From Geobacteraceae bacterium (lineage in GTDB: Bacteria > Desulfobacterota > Desulfuromonadia > Geobacterales > Pseudopelobacteraceae), in contig JADKKR010000007.1 in assembly GCA_016720395.1 (NCBI GenBank), positions 127,080 to 191,079 on the forward strand: 64,000 bases of DNA, read 5' to 3'. The notes under the pieces are model-generated. The model searched no databases. It was not told the origin of the DNA and worked only from the letters and a program-made list of their open reading frames with translations. A program made the translations under genes and the position numbers. Shown here piece by piece: positions 18,965 through 26,017 of the stretch (positions are counted from its first letter, which is position 1; every line of letters begins with the position of its first letter).

Positions 18965-19443
18965 GAGCCTGTCCTGTCGTTATGAGGTTGCTGTCGTACG
19001 AAGGCTGAAATCGCAGAGAATCGCTCAACCCCGCCGGCACCGGTCAGGATGGCATCACCGCAGCGTAGCCAGGCATGCGCGTCCATGGTTCCCGGCGTGC
19101 TCTCGACCCTTGCAACACCTAGATACAGTGCAGAGGCTACCCCGCGGCGCGACAGCATGACCATGCCGGTCAGCGCCTGTGCCAGGCAGGCGCTTTCCCA
19201 GTGCGTACGTGCGGCGGCAGCCTGTATGGCCCATCCAATCGCAGTCGTGTCAATCGGTATATCCTTCTCTGGTATCGATGAGGTTTCGCTCTGGGTAATT
19301 CCCAGTATCTTAGCGATCTTTCGAAAGGGGAACAGCAGGATGGCCGCACGCATCACGCCCAAAAGTATAAAAGCTTCCAGAAACAAACCACGCTCCGACC
19401 ATGAGCGTGCGGAAAATTTGCGCAGATCGTCAATCAGCGACAC
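18961..19443 (-). CDS. Lasso peptide leader protease B2 (transglutaminase-like cysteine protease)
   Basis: 160 residues from GTG 19443, which overlaps the end of B1 by 14 bases and has AAGG eight bases upstream; longer in-frame extensions lie inside B1 and are unlikely. A hydrophobic N-terminal part (LFLEAFILLGVMRAAILLFPF) precedes the catalytic core: WESACLAQALTGMVMLSRR with Cys86, then ALYLGVARVE and MDAHAWLRCGD with His123 and a following Asp. This Cys-His-Asp order is that of lasso B2 / stand-alone transglutaminase-like proteases, which remove the leader peptide with help from B1 and the cyclase. Position directly after B1 and before the exporter is the standard order. Confidence 0.88.
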   Translation of the reverse strand: MSLIDDLRKFSARSWSERGLFLEAFILLGVMRAAILLFPFRKIAKILGITQSETSSIPEKDIPIDTTAIGWAIQAAAARTHWESACLAQALTGMVMLSRRGVASALYLGVARVESTPGTMDAHAWLRCGDAILTGAGGVERFSAISAFVRQQPHNDRTGS

Positions 19444-19711
19444 GCACCAAACCTTCACGCTCCAATTCAGCCAGAAACGGGAGCACATCGGCACGGATCT
19501 GTTCCTGTGTCGCCTCGAACTCATCTCCCAGCCGGCCGCACAAATCCTCAACAACAACTGAAGTCTCAAGCAGCTCCCAGATGCGCCGCCCGATAGCATC
19601 CAGCGAGATATAGTTATTACCCGCCATATTGAGCAGCACGATTTCCTGATCCACCGGGGCGGTCATGATCCCCTCGGTACGGACTACGCGGGTGGTTGGT
19701 TCAATTGCCAT
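19430..19711 (-). CDS. PqqD-family leader-binding protein B1 (RiPP recognition element)
   Basis: 93 residues. The sequence has the PqqD/RRE pattern: an N-terminal beta hairpin (EIVLLNMAGNNYISLD) followed by IGRRIWELLE and helices ending in FLAELEREGLVRV. Stand-alone PqqD-like proteins in lasso clusters bind the leader of the precursor and deliver it to B2. ATG 19711 is preceded by an AGAGGAGAG ribosome site. B1, B2 and D form an overlapping three-gene unit separated from the upstream part of the cluster by a 757-bp stretch, so it probably has its own promoter between 19712 and the hairpin at 19830-19855. Confidence 0.88.
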   Translation of the reverse strand: MAIEPTTRVVRTEGIMTAPVDQEIVLLNMAGNNYISLDAIGRRIWELLETSVVVEDLCGRLGDEFEATQEQIRADVLPFLAELEREGLVRVAD

Positions 19712-19829
19712 TATAACGCTCTCCTCTTATGTCTGTATTCCGACCGGTTAGACCAATTTACCCTTTTCGGTTAGGCAACTATTTTCTTATAAATTGTTCT
19801 TTTACCATGTATTCATCTATCTGTAAAAC

Positions 19830-19855
19830 AATAGGCGGCTATTATGCCGCCTATT
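19830..19855 (-). terminator. Hairpin upstream of B1
   Basis: AATAGGCGGC (19830-19839) pairs perfectly with GCCGCCTATT (19846-19855) around a 6-base loop. On the minus strand it is followed by GTTTTAC, a weak U tract. It lies 118 bp upstream of the B1 start, so it may end transcripts coming from the sulfotransferase gene and leave room for a separate B1-B2-D promoter. Confidence 0.5.
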
Positions 19856-19964
19856 TGTTCTTTGCATATTGATGGAGTCACACCAAAAATCACAACCATT
19901 CCTGCCTGACTGAATTATCCCTTCTCAGCATTTTCAACATAATTGATGTTCCGGTATCATCATT

Positions 19965-20149
19965 TCATCTAAAATCACGCTTTAATCTGCATTGCACTAA
20001 TCCATACTCAAGAATGAGTGTCTGGTCGGAATTTGGGTGGGAAGCAACATATTCATCAAACCGTTTTTCCAGCGCAATCCCATTATCGCGTCAACGATTG
20101 AAAGTCTTTTTCTTACGTGATCTGCCTGCGCCAATACCTGTTCAATCAC
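19965..20149 (-). pseudogene. Possible small protein gene with one frameshift, unknown function
   Basis: A GTG at 20149 preceded by GGAGG (8-base spacing) opens the frame VIEQVLAQADHVRKRLSIVDA. With one base added near 20085 the frame continues as DNGIALEKRFDEYVASHPNS and ends CRLKRDFR at 19965, giving about 61 charged, helix-prone residues. Without correction the first frame runs to a stop at 19997. The protein is not recognised. It lies between the sulfotransferase and B1 in the lasso cluster. Evidence is only the ribosome site and coding-like composition, so this remains a tentative call. Confidence 0.3.
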
Positions 20150-20352
20150 ATAAACAGCCTCCACAAAGGACGCTTTGTTTTGAAGGTGTCAAATCAATAA
20201 CTTACACACCAAAGTCGAGAATGTGCGCGACCGCCAACCTCAATAAAATACTAAACGAATTAATCTGATAGTAACGTCACTGCTGTTTGAAAGGTTTATT
20301 CCAGTCCTGGATGATGAACTATGAAATATGTTCAGCTATGTGCTGCATGTAC

Positions 20353-20454
20353 TTATCGGTCAACCAAACAGTGTCCATAAGAGCACAACCCGCATTTTTG
20401 GCAGAGCTGCTGTTCATCAAGCTCAATGCTGATACGTTCAATTTTTAGAGTCAC
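20353..20454 (-). CDS. Candidate small cysteine-rich peptide, unknown
   Basis: A 33-codon frame opens with GTG 20454, just after the sulfotransferase stop codon (gap 14 bases), and ends at 20353. The peptide has a charged helical start (LKIERISIELDEQQ) and four cysteines in C-x2-C-x2-C-x4-C (LCQKCGLCSYGHC), which resembles a metal- or cluster-binding loop. The ribosome site is weak. It does not look like a lasso precursor: there is no suitable ring-forming pair after a leader Thr. It could be a remnant of a larger gene or chance. Confidence 0.3.
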   Translation of the reverse strand: MTLKIERISIELDEQQLCQKCGLCSYGHCLVDR

Positions 20455-20468
20455 ATAGCATTTTCATC

Positions 20469-21329
20469 TCATACCGGATGGTTGTTCTCATCAAGATACC
20501 CAAAACGCCGCATAGCCTCACCATGCACATCGATCAAGCGCTTCACCAAATGAGTTGGCAGCTCTTCCCGCCATCCGCCCACCTGCCCCTTACGGAAAAA
20601 ACCACCTTGTGTCTGTGTCGGCTTCTCACAAAAATCGTTTTGCTTCTCCTGGCGCTGAAGTTCAGAAAAATCAGAAAATTCTACCGCTCGCTGGACTCGT
20701 TCGAAATCATATGGAAGGCCACAAAACCTGACCACCTCACCAAAAAATTGTATCGGATCACGCTTCAGATCTTCATAACGAACCAGATGGACAGGAAGGC
20801 CGGAATCATCAAGCCAGCTCACGACATGGTCACTCCAGTTTCCTAATTTCTGCTCCAACTGGTCACACAGACCTCCAATTGAGCGGGCAAGAGAGAATTC
20901 TTTGAGACACAACCCTTCAACAGCTTTTTCCAGGCTCACGCCCCAGTGATTCGCAGTAGACGCAGCCATATCCAGAGGGTTCCGCAGAATATAAACCACG
21001 CCGGAAGTACAATCCGCGGGAAACAAGCCCTCGCCACGGTCGGTTTGCCGCCAACTATCATGAACCTTCATATACAACGCTTCTTTTTCTGCACGCGCCA
21101 AGCAGCGATATACACCAGGCCGTAATCGCTCAATAGTCTTATCATCCAGTGACGATGCCTCAACGCCGACCCATTCGTCAAACCAAGTCCGTGCACTGGC
21201 ATTTGTCCCGCCTTTCAATCTGTTTATATCGGCAGGTTCACTGTTATCGTTAAGATAATTGTTCAACAGTATGCGCATCCAGGTATTGCCCGATTTGGGA
21301 TATGAGGCCAGCCAGACGATCTTAGCCAT
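20469..21329 (-). CDS. PAPS-dependent sulfotransferase in the lasso cluster
   Basis: 286 residues from ATG 21329, whose first codons overlap the end of the upstream kinase gene by 8 bases. The 5'-phosphosulfate-binding loop is WLASYPKSGNTWMRILL (residues 6-22) and the 3'-phosphate-binding region is YILRNPLDMAAST around residue 118. LVRYEDLKRDP and FRKGQVGGWREEL near the C-terminus are also typical of the Sulfotransfer_1 family. It moves a sulfuryl group from PAPS to a hydroxyl or amine. Overlap with the two kinase genes and the cyclase gene places it in the precursor operon, so the lasso peptide is the likely acceptor, with Tyr33, Thr38 or Ser29 of the precursor as candidates. A polysaccharide acceptor is the alternative. 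Confidence 0.88.
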   Translation of the reverse strand: MAKIVWLASYPKSGNTWMRILLNNYLNDNSEPADINRLKGGTNASARTWFDEWVGVEASSLDDKTIERLRPGVYRCLARAEKEALYMKVHDSWRQTDRGEGLFPADCTSGVVYILRNPLDMAASTANHWGVSLEKAVEGLCLKEFSLARSIGGLCDQLEQKLGNWSDHVVSWLDDSGLPVHLVRYEDLKRDPIQFFGEVVRFCGLPYDFERVQRAVEFSDFSELQRQEKQNDFCEKPTQTQGGFFRKGQVGGWREELPTHLVKRLIDVHGEAMRRFGYLDENNHPV

Positions 21330-22224
21330 GCAGGATAGCCTCCACAACTTCGTTCACGCTCCAGCCTTTTGCAGGCCTTTTGAGCCTGATCACTTCCACT
21401 TGAGTAACCAGCCTTGTTATCACAGCAAATATCCCGGGGTGTTCTTCGGGAAACAAAGGACCGTAGATACAGTCCTGCAAAGCGGTGAATTTGGTGACGC
21501 CGCCCAGCACCTCCTGACTCAACGTGGTACCATGATGACGTTCAAGCATATACACCGCTTTCAAAGGGGCCGGTAAAAGCGGCATATCCGACGGGACAAG
21601 CGGGACGACGACCTTGATACTTCGTAGAGGATTGCGATGGAGCTTGCTCACATCATGCCCCAAACGCACCGCGGTATCCTCACACAGGTTCAGTTTTGGC
21701 ATTCCAGGGATAGCCACTGCCTCACCACGTTCATTCAGCTGCAGCACCGCGAGGTCATCGGCCAGCATGTTGTACCCACGCGTCAGCATCGCAGCCTGAG
21801 TGGTTGACTTGCCGGAACCTGACTCTCCCGAAATGGCAACTGCACCCCGAGGTGTAATGACCACATTAGCATGCAACACCAGTAGGCCGCGCTGGCGTAA
21901 CAGGGCCGCTAAAACAATCGTGAGAAGATAGGCACAGATTACCTTATCCTCTGCATCGCTACCACGCTCGAGAGTTATTTTGGTGCCGTTCTCCACCAAT
22001 AATTTTCCACCACGTTTGCCGCCATAGCACACAAATCGCCCCGGAGCCGCCTGCCAGTTAGCACCTTTTGCGGCGGGTGAACAATTCGATTCGGCAATCA
22101 CACCCTCGACAACCGTGACATCAGCCGCTGTTTCCTCAAGTGCCATAGGCAGCAGCGGACATTGGAATGGCATTGACATCACAAATCCATAGATGCGGTA
22201 CTTATAAGTCATTAAACAATCCAT
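21322..22224 (-). CDS. HPr-kinase-like lasso peptide kinase, second copy
   Basis: 300 residues from ATG 22224; ATG 22212 (giving MTYKYRIYGF) is an equally good start. The kinase core has a conserved His before the P-loop (LLVLHANVV, His118), Walker A SGESGSGKST at 132-141 and LADDLAVL with the paired acidic residues. These are features of the HprK-related kinases found in phosphorylated lasso clusters such as that of paeninodin. The N-terminal ~110 residues differ from HprK and from the neighbouring kinase. It follows the first kinase by 10 bases and overlaps the sulfotransferase gene. Likely phosphorylates a Ser/Thr/Tyr of the precursor; which residue is unknown. Confidence 0.82.
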   Translation of the reverse strand: MDCLMTYKYRIYGFVMSMPFQCPLLPMALEETAADVTVVEGVIAESNCSPAAKGANWQAAPGRFVCYGGKRGGKLLVENGTKITLERGSDAEDKVICAYLLTIVLAALLRQRGLLVLHANVVITPRGAVAISGESGSGKSTTQAAMLTRGYNMLADDLAVLQLNERGEAVAIPGMPKLNLCEDTAVRLGHDVSKLHRNPLRSIKVVVPLVPSDMPLLPAPLKAVYMLERHHGTTLSQEVLGGVTKFTALQDCIYGPLFPEEHPGIFAVITRLVTQVEVIRLKRPAKGWSVNEVVEAILHG

Positions 22225-22234
22225 TGGGTTAAAT

Positions 22235-23128
22235 TTATCCGGGTAAGGGATCAAGCTGTATAGTTGCAAGATGCTCTTCCACAAGGTCTGCCAACACACT
22301 TACAGTCCACGGTTGCCACGGCCGTTTCAATCGAGACATCGGGACGTGTTGTGAGAGATTTGAAGCGAAACGCATGAATGTAATACGGTCACACTGTGCA
22401 TCTGCGATTTGGCTGTTATACATTATGGCCCCCAGCATACTGAACCAATTGCTGGCGTCTGCGCTTTCCAGCAGGCAATCATTTTTTCTGTAGATACCCA
22501 GTCGATACACGGCACGCAGTGGATAAGTGGAATGGTGCTCATCCTGCATGACCGGCGTAAAGGATTTACGTCTCGTATCATGTTGTGGCAGTGAACTGTT
22601 TTCAATACCAAATCCTTTGAGGACATCCGGCCAAAGGACCACCGTGCTGGATGTCGGCAGAATGCTGATCACTCCGCCTGCATTCAGCTCGGCCGCCGTC
22701 AGATCGTCAGCTAGCACCGTCCATCCCCGTCGCTGAAGCTCCATGAGCAGGGTCGATTTTCCCGCACCCGAATCACCCGCCAGCAGAATGGCACCATGTT
22801 CGTTTCCAACAGCAGCAGCGTGAAAGGCCACTTTTCCCTGTTGGTAGAGTAGCGCGGCCAGAGGGGCCATGCACAGGTTGCGTTCAATTGTTGCAACATC
22901 AGCGCCAACGGCCGCATCAATAGTAACCCGCCGCCCATCTTCAACCAGATAACGGGCCACATCAGGCACATCCAGCAGAAACCGTCGTTGATGTGCCTGC
23001 CAGAGCACACCAGCAGCGCTGACAGTCTCCAGTACCGGCTTCACCGCATCAGCAGCAACGACCACATCCCGCAGGAATTCCGGCAATATGTTACTGTACT
23101 CAATAGTTTCTTTCATGGCATCATTCAT
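22235..23128 (-). CDS. HPr-kinase-like lasso peptide kinase, first copy
   Basis: 297 residues (ATG 23128; ATG 23116 is also possible). It shares the layout of its neighbour: His103 in VAFHAAAVGNE, Walker A AGDSGAGKST at 117-126, and VLADDLTAAELN. The C-terminal half has RLKRPWQPWTV, matching RLKRPAKGWSV in the second copy, so the two are distant paralogues. Sequence identity is low outside these motifs, which argues for old divergence and probably different substrates or sites. The start overlaps the cyclase stop codon by 8 bases, so it is translationally coupled to the lasso cyclase. Confidence 0.82.
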   Translation of the reverse strand: MNDAMKETIEYSNILPEFLRDVVVAADAVKPVLETVSAAGVLWQAHQRRFLLDVPDVARYLVEDGRRVTIDAAVGADVATIERNLCMAPLAALLYQQGKVAFHAAAVGNEHGAILLAGDSGAGKSTLLMELQRRGWTVLADDLTAAELNAGGVISILPTSSTVVLWPDVLKGFGIENSSLPQHDTRRKSFTPVMQDEHHSTYPLRAVYRLGIYRKNDCLLESADASNWFSMLGAIMYNSQIADAQCDRITFMRFASNLSQHVPMSRLKRPWQPWTVSVLADLVEEHLATIQLDPLPG

Positions 23129-24998
23129 AAAAATTATTCACAAACAGTCCCGCCATAATACCTCGACAAAGGATGCTGCTAGCTTTAGTGTGTGTATTAA
23201 GCGTATCCTCGGTCAAAACCCTCCGCCATACCTGTCGCATGTAATCAACGTCAAGATATTCGGCCGCAGCACCTTCAGACAGTTCATCAAGTGCAACGTC
23301 AACATCGGCGGCGCAGGCCCGTAAACGTAGTACCAGATCGCTTGATTGCAGCCCGCGCTTCCGATTTAGCCGCACCTCATCCGGCAAATAGCCCTTCATC
23401 GCCTCACGGATCAACCAGCGGTCCTGCCCGGTTTTCGGGTCTATATATATTTGATCTGGCACAGAAAAGCAGAATTCAAGAACGCGGGCGTCAGCCGTAG
23501 GATCGTGTATATTTAAGCCATACTGCGCACTCGCCTCCGCTGTCATGGCACCTACAATTGAATAGCCCGGCATAATTGCCCGGCAGCGCTTCTGTCGCAA
23601 ACTATCCGTGCTTCGCTCCTGCTGATCCGTGACCAGCCTCTCCAGCACTCCACTGCGCTGGGCAAATATGGGATTGATCGCCGTTCCGCGCCACCATTCA
23701 TTTCTCTCCATGCGCCTGGTGCGTAAACTGCGAATCAATCCCGTCGGCGTTACAGCCATGAGATATCGTCTAGAATCAAGATATAACTGCCGACACGTCA
23801 TATGCGACAAGCGATACCACATCGGCTGTGATGACATGCTTCCTATCCATGACACACTGCCATTGCCCAACGCGCCATTAAACAGCGCAGTACAACCCAT
23901 GGCCTGAGCAGTGCTCCGTATATCTGTCACCCAATAGAGATTACTGGCGCCATGATTCGGTGTGTTATTCAATTCTAGCGCGTGTCTAATTGCAACAATG
24001 GGACTAATGGACTCTGATTTCAGCGAATAGTGATCAATATTGCCCGCCAGTTTGGCAGTTGCCATTGCCATAGGATATTCATCATTGAATCGGGACGCGA
24101 TATACTCCGGCGGGCAATGCTGTGGCACTGCAGTAAAGGCCGCCAGGTGCCGGCCTTCTGCCTGAAGATGCTTGGCTGCAACCGCTGCAACAGAACCGGA
24201 ATCAAGACCTCCGCTCAGGGTAACACCCACCTGCCCTGATGACGGGAGGCGACAGCGAACCGCCTCACTGAAGACATCTCTAAATGCAGTGACATAGTCA
24301 TGCCTGTCCCGCAGATTCAGCTCTGGGGTGTCCTCTAAGCACCAGTAACGTTGAATATCACAACTGCCGCTGGTGACAGTAATGTAATGCGCTGGTGGCA
24401 GTCGTCGGATGTGGCTGTGAAATGTCCGGTCACCGCAGCGAGAAAATAATGATGTCAGATAGTTTGCCAGATACTCTTCGTTCAGCACGACAGGCGCCAG
24501 GTTGAGTTCGAGCAAAGCTTTTCGTGAAGTGGCAAAAGCAAATTTCTTGTCATCGATATAATAATACAAGGCCGTATTGCCATGGTGGTCACGGGCGACG
24601 CTCAGGCGTTTTTCCGCAGGATGCCAGGCGGCGAAGCACCAGTCGCCATACAAACGGCTGGCACACCCGATCCCCCAAGCGCGGTAGGCTCTACGCATGA
24701 TTTCGACATAAGCAAGGCTGCTACGTTCAGCGGCAGGGATTCGGAGCAACCCCGCCACCTCTTGGGCATTATCCAGACGCCCAGCTGCAATAAACATAAC
24801 GCTATCGGGGGAATGGACATTGCGGGCGGACTCCAGTATGAAGCCTGTTGCTGGCGTCTGGCTCAAACCGGCGCAACCAGCGTGCCAGAGGGCACAATCA
24901 GCATCCCCCTGACGCGTAATCGCAGTATGCAAATTATTAAAATCCAATGGCACGATGGGTTTGCTATCACGATTGAAAATACCAAAGATAGCTGACAT
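23121..24998 (-). CDS. Lasso cyclase C (asparagine synthetase B-like)
   Basis: 625 residues from ATG 24998. The N-terminal glutaminase-like domain begins MSAIFGIFNRD; the catalytic Cys2 of true glutamine-dependent asparagine synthetases is replaced by Ser, as in lasso cyclases, so it cannot use glutamine. The synthetase domain has the pyrophosphatase loop LSGGLDSGSVAAVA (residues 261-274). The enzyme adenylates the Asp or Glu side chain of the core and forms the macrolactam with the N-terminal amine. It is the first gene after the precursor, separated by a hairpin. The C-terminal end overlaps the first kinase gene. A primary asparagine synthetase is ruled out by Ser2 and by the neighbours. 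Confidence 0.9.
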   Translation of the reverse strand: MSAIFGIFNRDSKPIVPLDFNNLHTAITRQGDADCALWHAGCAGLSQTPATGFILESARNVHSPDSVMFIAAGRLDNAQEVAGLLRIPAAERSSLAYVEIMRRAYRAWGIGCASRLYGDWCFAAWHPAEKRLSVARDHHGNTALYYYIDDKKFAFATSRKALLELNLAPVVLNEEYLANYLTSLFSRCGDRTFHSHIRRLPPAHYITVTSGSCDIQRYWCLEDTPELNLRDRHDYVTAFRDVFSEAVRCRLPSSGQVGVTLSGGLDSGSVAAVAAKHLQAEGRHLAAFTAVPQHCPPEYIASRFNDEYPMAMATAKLAGNIDHYSLKSESISPIVAIRHALELNNTPNHGASNLYWVTDIRSTAQAMGCTALFNGALGNGSVSWIGSMSSQPMWYRLSHMTCRQLYLDSRRYLMAVTPTGLIRSLRTRRMERNEWWRGTAINPIFAQRSGVLERLVTDQQERSTDSLRQKRCRAIMPGYSIVGAMTAEASAQYGLNIHDPTADARVLEFCFSVPDQIYIDPKTGQDRWLIREAMKGYLPDEVRLNRKRGLQSSDLVLRLRACAADVDVALDELSEGAAAEYLDVDYMRQVWRRVLTEDTLNTHTKASSILCRGIMAGLFVNNFYE

Positions 24999-25058
24999 GG
25001 GGATCACTTCAGTTTGAAGGAGATGGGGCCGGGGCCCTAAGAAGGGATTTAAACAAAA

Positions 25059-25097
25059 CGGCAAACCGCACACAATGCAATCGTATGCGGTTTGCCG
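25059..25097 (-). terminator. Attenuator-type hairpin between lasso precursor and cyclase
   Basis: CGGCAAACCGCA (25059-25070) and TGCGGTTTGCCG (25086-25097) form a perfect 12-bp stem with a 15-base loop. Read on the minus strand it is followed by TTTTGTTTAAAT. It sits 24 bases after the precursor stop codon and about 60 bases before the cyclase start. A partial terminator here would give much more precursor mRNA than enzyme mRNA, as in many RiPP operons. Confidence 0.75.
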
Positions 25098-25120
25098 GAG
25101 AGTAGAGCAAAAAGGAACTG

Positions 25121-25243
25121 CTAAAACAAGGTCGGTTGAGCCAGATAATCCACTTTAGAGCCCACTACGTCGTTCATAGTACGCTTAATGTCAATACGTT
25201 GTATCTTAGGCGGTTGCCTTTTTTTGGTTAATTCACTGATCAT
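25121..25243 (-). CDS. Lasso peptide precursor A, 40 residues
   Basis: A 40-codon gene, start ATG 25243 with AAGGGG six bases upstream, stop TAG at 25121. The basic leader begins MISELTKKRQPPK; QPPKI occupies the place of the YxxPxL box read by B1, but the Tyr is absent. Thr22 is in the penultimate leader position expected by lasso enzymes, which puts cleavage after Met23. The core would be NDVVGSKVDYLAQPTLF (17 residues): Asn1 amine joined to the Asp9 side chain gives a nine-residue ring, and Tyr10 to Phe17 would thread. Asn as first residue is uncommon. Ser6, Tyr10 and Thr15 of the core are possible phosphorylation or sulfation sites. Identification rests on position upstream of C and on the Thr/Asp spacing. 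Confidence 0.72.
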   Translation of the reverse strand: MISELTKKRQPPKIQRIDIKRTMNDVVGSKVDYLAQPTLF

Positions 25244-25298
25244 ACGAAACCCCTTATAGCTAAAATATCTAAATTTAATAATTATGTACTTTAAATTT

Positions 25299-26017
25299 TT
25301 AGAAAACTACCATCAGAACGCCGGTTGCAGTGCGGTAAAATGCACCGGCTGTCAAACCACCTGTAAGCGCAGCAGCATTGTCTGCAAATGTGGGAAGACC
25401 CACAACATGCAACTTGGAGGTCGGGAGAGCTGCTCCAGTTGTACCAATTCCGACCTTGCCATCAGAGGTGATTCTCATTCTTTCTGTAAGCGCAGTCATA
25501 GCGGTTCCATTCCAGTTTGTGGTCATGAACTGGATAAATGCGGGAGTGTTAGTAATACTCCCCCACGCACCGGGGTTTGTAGCAGTCGCGGGCTCAGCCT
25601 TTACCCAGAATTGGGCAAGATTCACCCTGTATGCTGTGGTAGAGGGGTCTTTGGTCACATCAAGCGTACCAAAGTTCAGGTAGCCCAATGCGTTTGTTGC
25701 CTGAGGTAGGCTGTAGGCAAGAGTCTGATCGTTCTGATTGATCCGGTAAAAATGAAGTTTGAGGAGTCTTGGGCCAACATGCCCCCCAGGAAAACTAGGG
25801 GGCTACATGATGATATGTACCTAATGCTGTAGTAAAATCAAAGCCCTTGGTGCCAATTGCAACGCCCGGGGCAACACAGAACCGTGCCGCGCGCTGCCGG
25901 ACATGTTTGATCTGGCCGGTGGCCAACGCCCTGTACTGCAAACATCGTTGCTGCCTGTGCCGAACCGGCCAGCGCCACGGCCATAAAACCTGCCATTAAA
26001 AGTACGCTTTTTTTCAT
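25299..26017 (-). pseudogene. Decayed secreted protein with phage tail-fibre-like C-terminus
   Basis: A strong start at ATG 26017 (GAGGAGG upstream) opens a clear signal peptide, MKKSVLLMAGFMAVALAG ending SAQAA, but the frame stops within about 50 codons. Further coding-like pieces continue in other frames (VAPGVAIGTKGFDFTTALGT, then LLKLHFYRINQNDQTLAYSL from about 25780). The last frame runs to 25299 with ITSDGKVGIGTTGAALPTSKLHV and TGGLTAGAFYRTATGVLMVVF. The 'DGKVGIGTT..SKLHV' and 'AGGLTAGxFYRT' blocks occur at the ends of many tail-fibre-like or surface proteins. At least two frameshifts break the gene. It lies directly upstream of the lasso precursor. Confidence 0.6.

Noticed and set aside
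20014..20268. 84-codon plus-strand frame in the lasso cluster gap
   Set aside because: No ribosome site, no recognisable domain, and it overlaps a better-supported small frame on the cluster strand.
21322..23128. Genuine HPr kinase/phosphorylase of carbon regulation
   Set aside because: Two copies, no HPr or PTS genes nearby, N-terminal domains unlike HprK, and translational coupling to the lasso cyclase and sulfotransferase genes.
23121..24998. Primary asparagine synthetase
   Set aside because: Catalytic Cys2 is replaced by Ser and the neighbours are lasso genes, so it is a lasso cyclase.
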